A stretch of 64,000 nucleotides of DNA. Origin: CAIZGX01 sp046048875 (lineage in GTDB: Bacteria > Bacteroidota > Bacteroidia > Flavobacteriales_D > Sanyastnellaceae). The position numbers and the translations under genes are program-made. Of the stretch, positions 28,501-34,820 are shown piece after piece; positions within the stretch are counted from its first letter, which is position 1; every line of letters starts with the position of its first letter. The stretch lies in NCBI GenBank assembly GCA_046048875.1, contig JBJOFG010000014.1, positions 124,001 through 188,000 on the forward strand, in the 5' to 3' direction. Under the pieces are notes generated by a model, which was not told the DNA's origin, did not search any database, and saw only the letters and a list, made by a program, of their open reading frames with translations.

Positions 28501-29933
28501 GCACCGTGAATGGAAGCTATACAAAAAATGAGGGCTTGCTGCTTCCGGGATACGCTAATACAACGAGCATACTGGGATTCGATAATCAGTTTGATGGACC
28601 GGGAATTGGTTTCCTTGTTGGACAGCAAAACACCGATTTAATGGGAAATCCGACTGGACGTAATTTCGCAACAGACGCAGCAAGTAACGATTGGTTGGTT
28701 CAACGTCAGTCCTTGAATATCCAATACAACGAGACGTTCACAGAGACATGGAATGCTAAAATGAATTTAGAACCATTCCGTTATTTCAAAGTTGAACTAT
28801 CTGCAACACGACAAGAAGGAAGAAACTACAATTCGTTCTTCCGTTATGATCCAACGATCGATGATTACGCGTTTCAGTCGCCTATGGAGACAGGAAACTT
28901 CTCTGCCTCAATAATTACATGGAATACAGCCTTCATCAAAGATGATAAAGAGAATAATTATTCAAGTCCAATCTTCGACCAGTTATTGGCGAATAGAACT
29001 GAAATTTCAAGTCGTTGGAATGACGAGACCTATCAACTCGCTAATCCGAATGACTCGGGTTATTACGAAGGATTTGGTTCGCTCTCTCAAAATGTTATTA
29101 TTCCTTCGTTTGTCGCGGCATACACAGGCAGGTCTGTTGATGAGGTAGCGCTGAATCCTTTCGCAACTAGAGCACAGCCTAACTGGAAAATCACTTATGA
29201 TGGTTTAACAAAACTACCTGCAGTTAAAAAGTACTTCAAACAATTCAATGTCACACACAACTACCGCTCAACTGCAACCGCTTCATACGTTTCGAATTTG
29301 AAATATGAAGAATTCAACAATTTACCTTCTGCAATTGACCAAAGTCCCCAACAGAACTATATTTCACAACATCAAATAGGAACAGTTACTCTTACAGAAT
29401 CTATGTCGCCACTAGTTGGTTTCGACATGACTTTAAAGACCAAGAAGGTGAACGACCCTTTGATTAAAGTAGAATACAAGCGCGACCGAACCATTGCACT
29501 TGGTATGGCGAACTATCAAATTACAGAAACGAAAAGTAACAGCTTTGTCATTGGATTGGGATATAAAATTACTGAAGTGCCAAATCCGTTTGGACGAAAG
29601 AAGGGAAGTAAATTGCCGGTTAAGCTCTTAGATAAATCTACCTTGAACCTACGCGTTGACTTCACAATTCGTGAGAATTTTACCTTGATTCGAAAAATTG
29701 AAGAGCAACAAAATCAAGTCACTGCAGGACAGACATTGTTCAGCGTTAAGTCTAGCGCGGATATGGCCATAAGCGATAAGTTAACCCTTCGTTTCTTCTA
29801 TGACCATCAAATTAACAAGCCAGCAATTTCAACGAGTTTCCAAACTTCGAATGTTACTACAGGTTTGGCAATTCGTTTTACATTGAATGGATCGGGCGGT
29901 TCTAATACTGCACAGCCACAAGGTGGACAATAG
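22512..29933 (+). CDS. sprA: SprA, outer-membrane translocon of the type IX secretion system
   Basis: SprA (Sov) forms the very large, 36-strand outer-membrane barrel through which T9SS cargo leaves the cell. The 2473-residue product starts at GTG, with a signal peptide (hydrophobic 6-27, WAN before TSV). It contains the conserved family segments VGGDNFEHIFGSNEIEIRPQ near 155-174 and GRVFFPVVEPFGQHL near 610-624. Many alternating strands follow, along with a GTPPNITCLDLTYYPEERGMYN region near 945-966. A low-complexity Lys/Gly/Pro insert near 1945-1985 and a Gly/Gln-rich tail are probably loops. Length agrees with Flavobacterium SprA (about 2400). It is probably translated from a maeB-ruvA-sprA mRNA. 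Confidence 0.95.
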   Translation: MKEVVLRLLSRAVFVMALCVSGWLAWANTSVQTRVIAKSNHNFIFAPDTITPIWPNDDNPLPNEGGGGIEIPLPSNIHYSVEFNPETGRYEVIQKVGDKFDYRRATTMEMEDFLNFQLDKNVTKYWNKIKDDKSAANKEFAPVIKVGGDNFEHIFGSNEIEIRPQGSAELTFGLNSQRTENPRIPERQRKNTNFNFDQKIQMNVIGNIGTKMKLKVNYNTESTFEFENNMKVEYTGDEDQIMRKIELGTVSLPLTGTLMPGSLGLFGAKVETQWGKLKNTTILTQQKGERKEITVQGGAQTTRFDIAADNYEANRHYFLSGYFRENYDNALAALPVVNSGANITRIEVWVVNQQANTQDVRNILAFTDLGENSQYMASDYNNSSLISPGQLQNPDNENNNLFNVVTNNQNILDFSNANAAIAALGYGMRQGIHYERVGNARKLTPSEYTYNSRLGFISLKQSLNNAEVLAVSYEYTLNGQTYQVGTLSQDGVAAPQALMLKMLKSSITLVKLTNGEPSPLWENMMKNVYNLESFGISPENFRLEVWYNNPATGVNMNYIPREPLSGKLLLQVMNLDRIDAQQMPGSDGFFDFVPNASTAGGLIDASSGRVFFPVVEPFGQHLADQIYAGLGNTPQAAQVVSQVVFQALYDSTKTAAQIGFPQLNRFRIKGEYQSASGSEISLNALNIPQGAVTVTAGGMRLVEGTDFTVNYNLGKVTILNESIMSSGQPIKVSVESNSMFNLQYKTLVGSRFDYKFSENLAMGATFMNLRERPLTQKVNAGDDPVNNGMIGFDMNFQKEVPIITKWIDRIPGIQTKEKSTVTFNLEAAKIFPGHSRAISKDGNAYVDDFEGSQSVIDLRSLNQWFLASTPKMQSSLFPEGDFEDSLVYGANRAQLSWYIIDPLFYRNSSYTPPNITVDMQSDHRMREVLESEVFPNRQLPAGTPPNITCLDLTYYPEERGMYNYELPNGYSGRSAGLNDDGTLKDPSSRWGGIQRALTTTDFETSNVQFIQFWVMDPFNEDSENTQGGDLYFNLGNVSEDVMNDSHMSFENGFPSANNDLPIEQGTWGNYPSPTTFNVVNAFDYTSGNYEQQDIGLDGLNSVAEQSYFANWLLQLQGFLTPDAYARYQQDPSADNFNYFRSSQADAADLNTLERYKNFNRYEGNSNTNTPDGYPIAATTIPNSEDINQDITLNTIESYFQYKVSLRPGDLGESNLGRNYITDTFVTTKTTANNEERQIRWYQFKIPIKEFEKRVGSIPDFRSIRYIRMFLKGWEEPVTLRFARLELVRGEWRKYDYTLAGNQEQEINDDPETSFSIAAVNIEENGNREPVPYTVPPGIIREQDVASANLRNLNEQSLSLSVCNLKDGDARATYRNVNYDLRQYKRLRMFAHAEAAGIQSELKDNDVSVFIRLGSDFDQNYYEYEVPMSVTPWYTNNDDEIWPAENNFDIKLSDLQNLKINRPSTTSVLSVVDTILDNNIHLSVKGNPNLANITTLMIGIRNPDKDSNPFGVADDGKGKCAIVWVNELRLSEFDEKSGSAAIARLNAQLADFGNIAVSGNISTPGWGAIEQRVQQRQQETKMGLDASSTLQLGKFFPKDWGVQLPMYLGFSENVQTPRYSPLQPDIQMTDLPSLNKPLKQKSQTYTKRRSINFTNVKIAPKKDAAADKGVGLPGADDKGKPGTQAAPTNTDKPKFYGVDNFSVSYAYNETYFRDINTDWRLQKQYQGAFDYNFTNKPKEFKPLANLPVIKTSKYLKWLKEFNFYAGIKQMSFRTEMNRSYETSRIRNNSLELTGVYSDMLIQTQAQKNWNWTRNYTMKYDLTKNLKTDFTASNIALVGEPRGVINKNDVDWYESYKDSVWNNIQNFGETTTYNHNVGVTYKLPLDKFPLLNFMSADARYGGTFRWDRAPFTQDTLGNTIQNSRQIQLNAQGNFETLYNNVPRLKQALTGKKPATGKTAPGKKDDPSKKDGFGDDLTKKDKKEKVDPLDVALRFLMMVRTVNGSYTKNEGLLLPGYANTTSILGFDNQFDGPGIGFLVGQQNTDLMGNPTGRNFATDAASNDWLVQRQSLNIQYNETFTETWNAKMNLEPFRYFKVELSATRQEGRNYNSFFRYDPTIDDYAFQSPMETGNFSASIITWNTAFIKDDKENNYSSPIFDQLLANRTEISSRWNDETYQLANPNDSGYYEGFGSLSQNVIIPSFVAAYTGRSVDEVALNPFATRAQPNWKITYDGLTKLPAVKKYFKQFNVTHNYRSTATASYVSNLKYEEFNNLPSAIDQSPQQNYISQHQIGTVTLTESMSPLVGFDMTLKTKKVNDPLIKVEYKRDRTIALGMANYQITETKSNSFVIGLGYKITEVPNPFGRKKGSKLPVKLLDKSTLNLRVDFTIRENFTLIRKIEEQQNQVTAGQTLFSVKSSADMAISDKLTLRFFYDHQINKPAISTSFQTSNVTTGLAIRFTLNGSGGSNTAQPQGGQ

Positions 29934-29969
29934 TTTGAGTTTGCTCTTTGATGCTAAACTTTTCCTCTT

Positions 29970-30773
29970 TTGCAGGCGCTCAACATTAAATTTGTGTTAA
30001 GTTCGTATGATAATTTCATTTTGAGTTCCATCGAGCAAATAATACAACAGTTCACACCCATTTCTTTGAAGGAAATGGATGGTGTTGAATTGATGAATCG
30101 CACAGATACTAAATTTGTAGTGTCACTCGATAATCTGCTTTCAATTCTTGATGAAGTAAGAGAAACCTATAAGATTCTTGAAGTGAATGGTGTTCGTTTC
30201 AGTCATTACGAAACCTTGTACTACGACACGAAAGAGTTTCTCTTCTATACCCGTCACCACAATGGCAAGAAGAATCGCTGGAAAATAAGGAAGCGTTCAT
30301 ATGTCGATAGTCACTTGAATTTTTTAGAGTTAAAGTTCAAGACGAACCGTGGTAGAACTCAAAAACAGCGGACGAAAATCCCGAGCATTGGTGTTGAAAT
30401 CAACGCAGAAGAGGAGAATTTCATTGGCCGGAAATCAGGAATTGATTTTCGGTTGCTTCCACAAGTAAAGAATAACTTCACGAGACTAACGCTCGTTCAA
30501 CCCTCTTTGCCAGAGCGAATTACAATAGATTTAGAACTTTCATTCGAATGGAATGACCAACATAAAGATTTGAAGCAAATCGTTATTGTTGAAGTGAAGC
30601 AAGAGAATAGAAACCGACTTTCACCTTTTGTTCAGGCGCTAAAGAAAAGACATGTTCGCGAAGAGAGTATCAGCAAATATTGCTTGGGTGTTGCTATGCT
30701 CGTTCCTTTCGTAAAAAAGAACAATTTCAAAGAAAAGTTAATTAAAGTCAGTAAATTAGAATCAATAAAGTAA
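29970..30773 (+). CDS. VTC-domain polyphosphate polymerase-like protein
   Basis: A cytoplasmic triphosphate-tunnel protein resembling the catalytic domain of the yeast VTC polyphosphate polymerase. Tunnel residues are visible: MNRTDTKF (42-49), YYDTKEF (84-90), KIRKRSY (105-111), ELKFKTNRGRTQKQR (120-134), a late ITIDLELSF strand and VEVKQE. The start is uncertain: TTG at 29970 gives 267 residues, GTG at 29994 is possible, and the ATG at 30075 would cut into the conserved FTPISLKEMD segment and is unlikely. Seven bases separate it from the DUF4956 membrane protein gene, a pairing seen in many bacteria. Activity as a polymerase is inferred from the family. Confidence 0.82.
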   Translation: MQALNIKFVLSSYDNFILSSIEQIIQQFTPISLKEMDGVELMNRTDTKFVVSLDNLLSILDEVRETYKILEVNGVRFSHYETLYYDTKEFLFYTRHHNGKKNRWKIRKRSYVDSHLNFLELKFKTNRGRTQKQRTKIPSIGVEINAEEENFIGRKSGIDFRLLPQVKNNFTRLTLVQPSLPERITIDLELSFEWNDQHKDLKQIVIVEVKQENRNRLSPFVQALKKRHVREESISKYCLGVAMLVPFVKKNNFKEKLIKVSKLESIK

Positions 30774-30779
30774 TAAAGT

Positions 30780-31472
30780 ATGTTAGATACCTTCAATGCA
30801 ATTTTCATGCAGTCAGATTTTGATCCAATGGGTGGAATGAAATTCATTCACCTTGAAGATTTTCTTGGTTTAATCATTCGCTTGTCTGTGCACATGCTGT
30901 TTGTGCTTTTATTGGTTCGCGTCATCTACTATCCTATTGCTAAAAGAAAGGATTTCCTATTTACCTATTTGCTTTTCAGTCTAACCATTTTCCTCATGTG
31001 TTTCATGCTAGAAAGTGTGAAACTTCAAATGGGTTTTGCTCTGGGATTGTTCGCGGTATTCGGAATTATACGCTACAGAACAGACGCTATTCCAATTAAA
31101 GAAATGACATACTTATTCGTTGTAATTGGAATGTCCGTGATGAACGCGCTAATCAATAAGAAAATTTCTTTGGTCGAATTGTCATTCGCTAACCTCGTTA
31201 TCATTGGTGCAACATACGGTCTAGAGCGTGTATGGTTGTTGCGTCATGAAGCACAGAAAATTATCGTATATGAAAACATCGATTTAATTAAAGTTGGAAG
31301 AGAAGAGGAGATGAAGGCAGATATCGAAGCAAGAACGGGCATTAAAGTGAACCGCTTCGAAATCGGAAAAATTGATTTTCTTCGCGACACTGCGTTGATT
31401 AAAATTTACTTCTTCGAAGACGAGCAAGGAAATCAAATGGATGACTCCTTCTCAGGTAACATTAACGCTTAA
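30780..31472 (+). CDS. DUF4956 membrane protein, partner of the VTC-domain protein
   Basis: A polytopic inner-membrane protein of 230 residues. Hydrophobic segments lie near 28-52, 60-78, 82-98, 108-124 and 132-150. The family signature FGIIRYRTDAIPIKEMTYLF follows the third segment (about 98-117) and places conserved Arg, Asp and Glu residues at the membrane surface. The C-terminal 75 residues form a soluble cytoplasmic domain (VNRFEIGKIDFLRDTALIKIYF). It directly follows the VTC-domain gene. In yeast, VTC polymerases need membrane subunits to move polyphosphate across a membrane, so DUF4956 could play a comparable role here. This is inference, and no function is established to my knowledge. 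Confidence 0.85.
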   Translation: MLDTFNAIFMQSDFDPMGGMKFIHLEDFLGLIIRLSVHMLFVLLLVRVIYYPIAKRKDFLFTYLLFSLTIFLMCFMLESVKLQMGFALGLFAVFGIIRYRTDAIPIKEMTYLFVVIGMSVMNALINKKISLVELSFANLVIIGATYGLERVWLLRHEAQKIIVYENIDLIKVGREEEMKADIEARTGIKVNRFEIGKIDFLRDTALIKIYFFEDEQGNQMDDSFSGNINA

Positions 31473-31485
31473 GTAATTTACTTAA
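31469..31485. repeat. 17-base palindrome across two convergent stop codons
   Basis: TTAAGTAA-T-TTACTTAA is a perfect 8-bp inverted repeat around one central base. It contains the stop of the DUF4956 gene and the stop of neuB. It is A/T-rich, so it is a weak hairpin; a role in transcript ends is possible but unproven. Confidence 0.5.
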
Positions 31486-32530
31486 ACATATTCCAGCGCA
31501 ATACGTCGTCTTCAGCGATGTCTTGCGCTGTTTGTTTTCCGACCAATTGTGAAATGTCCTTGGGTGAAATACCACTCGCTGGACGCTTCCATGTAAGGTC
31601 TTCAAAAGTCACAGTGTGACCCGCTTTCATTGCTCTTGCTGCGACTAAACTTCTTCTCGCATTTGCACGTGCAGGTGCTTCGTCTTCAATCGCGGTCAAT
31701 TCGAATCCACCAAGCAGTTCAAGTGTTCGATCCATACGTGAATGGAAAACTTTTAAATCATCTTTGTCCATTGCATGGTAATGATCATTGCCGGGAAGAG
31801 ATTTATCGTGCGTGAAGTGCTTTTCCAATACGGCAGCTCCCAACAACGTTGCAGCTTCAAGGGTGTGCATATCCTTGGGTAAAGTGTGATCACTGTAACC
31901 AGGAACGGCTTGCGGAAAAGATGAAATCAGATCTTTAATCATTCCCAAATGCGCGTTAGGATCTGGTGTTGGGTAATTCAACACACAATGCATCAGACAC
32001 AATTTGTTCCCGTATTTTTCAATGGTTTCTACTGCTTGCTGAACTTCCCATTTGTAAGAAGCTCCAGTACTCAAAATAATGGGTTTCCCGAATTTACATT
32101 GATGTTCAATGAAGGGAAGGTTCGTGATATCTGAACTTGAAATTTTATAAACGTTCATCAGATCATTCAAGAAATTTGCGCTCTCAACATCAAAGGCCGT
32201 GCTCATGAATTCTATGCCCACCTCTTCGCAATAGCGAGCCAATTGCTCAAACTCTGTCTTCCAAAATTTGTCGTACTTCTTGAACAATTCAAACTGACTG
32301 CGCGTAGGCTCTTTCGTGATGTCCCAGTAGTAAGGACTGTCCTTACTGGCGATAGTTTCAGCTTTGTATGTTTGAAATTTTATAGCATTAGCGCCACCTT
32401 CAGCAGCTTCGTCAATGAGTCTTTTTGCAAGGTCCATAGAACCCTCGTGATTTACACCGGCTTCGGCAATAACGAAAGGTCGAACAATTTTTTTTGAATC
32501 GTAATTCTGAAGAAACTCGGTTAAGCTCAT
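31478..32530 (-). CDS. neuB: NeuB-family sialic/nonulosonic acid synthase
   Basis: Condenses phosphoenolpyruvate with an N-acetylated hexosamine sugar to form a nonulosonic acid. Residues 17-280 are the TIM-barrel NeuB domain (FVIAEAGVNHEGSMDLAK at 19-36, AIKFQTYKA, then YSDHT and EKHFTHDKSLPGNDH with the metal and substrate residues). Residues 290-350 are the SAF/antifreeze-like domain (RSLVAAR...T.EDLTWKRPASGISP). The 350-residue length is typical. Whether the product is sialic, legionaminic or pseudaminic acid cannot be told. It is the last gene of a DUF4258/M20/neuB operon, 4 bases after the M20 gene. No neuA-type transferase, epimerase or aminotransferase is adjacent. Confidence 0.9.
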   Translation of the reverse strand: MSLTEFLQNYDSKKIVRPFVIAEAGVNHEGSMDLAKRLIDEAAEGGANAIKFQTYKAETIASKDSPYYWDITKEPTRSQFELFKKYDKFWKTEFEQLARYCEEVGIEFMSTAFDVESANFLNDLMNVYKISSSDITNLPFIEHQCKFGKPIILSTGASYKWEVQQAVETIEKYGNKLCLMHCVLNYPTPDPNAHLGMIKDLISSFPQAVPGYSDHTLPKDMHTLEAATLLGAAVLEKHFTHDKSLPGNDHYHAMDKDDLKVFHSRMDRTLELLGGFELTAIEDEAPARANARRSLVAARAMKAGHTVTFEDLTWKRPASGISPKDISQLVGKQTAQDIAEDDVLRWNMFK

Positions 32531-32534
32531 AGTC

Positions 32535-33716
32535 TTATTTTAATTCTGAAAGGGCATGCCATGCGAGCAATCCCATTCCAATTTTTAATGCATTTTCATT
32601 GACAGCAAATTTGCTGTTGTGAACCGGGGCATTCCAAGTTCCGTCTTGATTGGAAGTTCCTAATCGATAGAAACAACCTGGCATGTGTTGAGAATAATAA
32701 GCGAAATCTTCTGCTGTCGTTCGCATATCTAAATCAACAACATTCTCTTCCCCTAAGTATTCCTTGGCCTGCGCAATAGCGCGTTCAGTTAATTCCGGAT
32801 TATTATATACAACGGGATATCCTTTTTCAATGCGGAAGTCAATATCACCACCCATTCCTTCCACCAATCCTTTTGAAAGAGAAATTATTTTTTCATGAGC
32901 CAAGGTTCTCCAAGATTCAGAAAATGTGCGGAAGGTGCCTTCCAATTTTACTTCGTTCGGAATAATATTCGTAGCACCGTTGCCAATTATTTTTCCGAAG
33001 GAAAGAACTGTTGGCATTTGCGGATTGCTCCATCTTGAAACAACTTGTTGCAATGCAATAAGTAAATGTGAGGCGATTAAAATGGGGTCAATGCATTGGT
33101 CGGGCTTGGCGCCATGTCCGCCTTTTCCTTTTATCGTAACATACAGCTCATCGGTAGAAGCCATGTATGCTCCTGCACGATAGCCAACCTTCCCAGCAGG
33201 CAATTCAGGAAAGACATGCTGTCCAAATATCCCGTCGGGTTTTTTGTCTTGAAACAATCCGTCCTTCATCATGAGCAATGCACCTCCTGGTAACACCTCT
33301 TCAGCAGGTTGAAAGACAAGTGTTACTGTTCCACCCCACTGAGATTTTGTTTCATTCAAAATTTTAGCAGCGCCTAGAAGAGAAGAGGTATGCACATCGT
33401 GTCCACACGCATGCATAACACCGCTCACAGTGCTTTTAAACGGAAGGTCGTTGTCTTCATGAATGGGAAGAGCGTCCATATCTCCACGAAGTGCAATTGT
33501 TTTCTCTGAAGGAATCGCACCAACGATTTCTGCACGAATTCCATAACCGCCAATGTTTTCGGTGTAAGGAATTCCCCATTCAGCAAGGTGTTTTGCTACG
33601 AATGCTGATGTGTTTTTTTCTTGATAAGACAATTCTGGATTCGCATGAATGTGTCTGCGAATAGAAGTGATCTCTTCAAAATATTTTTCAGAAAGTTCTT
33701 TAATCAGCTCTTTCAT
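32535..33716 (-). CDS. M20-family amidohydrolase (N-acyl-amino-acid / hippurate hydrolase type)
   Basis: A zinc-dependent peptidase-family hydrolase of about 393 residues that removes acyl groups from amino acids. The metal-binding HACGHDVHTSSLLGAA motif, the catalytic FQPAEEVLPGGALLM segment and the late TTAEDFAYYSQHMPGCFYRLG motif are all intact. Dimerisation occupies the middle, from about 185 to 300. The start at 33716 is chosen because its ATG overlaps the upstream DUF4258 stop as ATGA; a codon 15 bases upstream is in frame but less likely. There is no signal peptide, so it is cytoplasmic. Its place directly before neuB raises the possibility of an N-acyl-sugar or amino-sugar substrate, but typical substrates are N-acyl amino acids. 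Confidence 0.9.
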   Translation of the reverse strand: MKELIKELSEKYFEEITSIRRHIHANPELSYQEKNTSAFVAKHLAEWGIPYTENIGGYGIRAEIVGAIPSEKTIALRGDMDALPIHEDNDLPFKSTVSGVMHACGHDVHTSSLLGAAKILNETKSQWGGTVTLVFQPAEEVLPGGALLMMKDGLFQDKKPDGIFGQHVFPELPAGKVGYRAGAYMASTDELYVTIKGKGGHGAKPDQCIDPILIASHLLIALQQVVSRWSNPQMPTVLSFGKIIGNGATNIIPNEVKLEGTFRTFSESWRTLAHEKIISLSKGLVEGMGGDIDFRIEKGYPVVYNNPELTERAIAQAKEYLGEENVVDLDMRTTAEDFAYYSQHMPGCFYRLGTSNQDGTWNAPVHNSKFAVNENALKIGMGLLAWHALSELK

Positions 33717-34096
33717 GGCGCGCAATCGCATTTAGTTTTTTCACCTTCACGACTTGCTTCTGCAACCGTTACCGTAGAGTCGGTGCACAGGATTATATAA
33801 TTCACGTTGTTGTGTGAAAGGAAATAACGCTTAGGGTTATTTTGTGCATCTGATTTCGAAAAATCTACCTCACCTTGCCATTTCGCTGTTTCAAAATTTT
33901 CCATGGAGATACCCTGACAATCCATTCTGCATTTGCCGTGATTCGTTACCAAAGTTTTTGATGCTTGAATCTGTTTCATGATTTGCTTTCCGGGCATCCA
34001 CCCTAACCAATCGTAGTTTGGGAACATCATAAACACAAGCAAGCAACCAATGGTTAAACCCGTTGCAAAAAGTAAAAGTCTTCTTCGAAATTTCAT
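33713..34096 (-). CDS. DUF4258-like single-anchor protein
   Basis: A protein of about 127 residues, starting at the ATG at 34096, which places the basic KFRRR before a hydrophobic anchor (about 6-26). An upstream codon at 34123 adds nine residues and is less likely. The rest is a small domain with KCRMDCQGISMENFETAKWQ, then GEVDFSKSD, then NNVNYIILCTDSTVTV and a C-terminal CDC. This pattern fits the DUF4258 family, found as short membrane-anchored proteins in Flavobacteriia. Four cysteines (two in CRMDC, two in CDC) could form disulfides or bind metal in the periplasm. It heads the operon with the M20 hydrolase and neuB, overlapping the former by 4 bases. Confidence 0.68.
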   Translation of the reverse strand: MKFRRRLLLFATGLTIGCLLVFMMFPNYDWLGWMPGKQIMKQIQASKTLVTNHGKCRMDCQGISMENFETAKWQGEVDFSKSDAQNNPKRYFLSHNNVNYIILCTDSTVTVAEASREGEKTKCDCAP

Positions 34097-34160
34097 GGTC
34101 TTCAGATTCCCACAAAAGTGCATAAAATTTCCGAGTTAGCCATTAACTTAGTGGCCAATT

Positions 34161-34808
34161 ATGGCAATCATTCAAACAACTAATCTTCAATACTCTTTTT
34201 CGAAAGGCCCTCGTTTGATTTTCCCTTCATTTCAAGCAGAAGAAAGCAGCGAGTTGTTGATTTTAGGAAACAGTGGAACGGGAAAAACAACGCTATTGCA
34301 TCTGTTGGCTGGATTAAGAAAACCAACCGAAGGTGAAGTAGAGGTTAATGGTGTTCGGTTAAGTTCTTTAAGCGGGGCTTCATTGGATCGTTTTCGAGGA
34401 AAGAACATTGGCGTTGTTTTTCAAACATCGCATTTCGTTCAATCACTTTCTGTACTCGATAACATTTTGTTGGCACCGTATTTTTCAGCGAATAAGGTAT
34501 CGAAATCTGATGCTGAAAAAATGTTAGACCGACTCAATATTCTTTCGAAAAAAAATAAGAAGACTTCTACCCTAAGTGTTGGAGAACAGCAACGCGTTGC
34601 CATTGCACGTGCGCTTTTAAACAACCCTTCACTCATTTTAGCCGATGAACCAACGAGTGCCTTGGACGACGAGAATGCTATGGAAGTTCTGAATCTGTTG
34701 AGAGAACAAACGTATTCATTGAAGGCGGCCTTGCTCATTGTTACCCACGACAATCGCTTGAAAGACGAAGTGAAGCAGCGTATTGAATTAACCGCATCTA
34801 AATCTTAA
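34161..34808 (+). CDS. ABC transporter ATP-binding protein, LolD/MacB class
   Basis: The ATPase of a type VII (MacB/LolCDE-like) ABC system, cytoplasmic and partner of the next gene. The Walker A GNSGTGKTTL sits near 38-47, a Q-loop VVFQTSHFVQ near 90-99, the ABC signature LSVGEQQRVAIARAL near 134-148, Walker B LILADEPTSALD near 153-164 and a switch His in VTHD near 195-198. At 215 residues it is the minimal size of this class. It is separated from the permease by 12 bases and diverges from the DUF4258 operon. The family does mechanotransmission or lipoprotein release rather than classic import; the operon context points to a metal-linked task, discussed under the permease. Confidence 0.93.
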   Translation: MAIIQTTNLQYSFSKGPRLIFPSFQAEESSELLILGNSGTGKTTLLHLLAGLRKPTEGEVEVNGVRLSSLSGASLDRFRGKNIGVVFQTSHFVQSLSVLDNILLAPYFSANKVSKSDAEKMLDRLNILSKKNKKTSTLSVGEQQRVAIARALLNNPSLILADEPTSALDDENAMEVLNLLREQTYSLKAALLIVTHDNRLKDEVKQRIELTASKS

Positions 34809-34820
34809 GTTCCATTCAAC

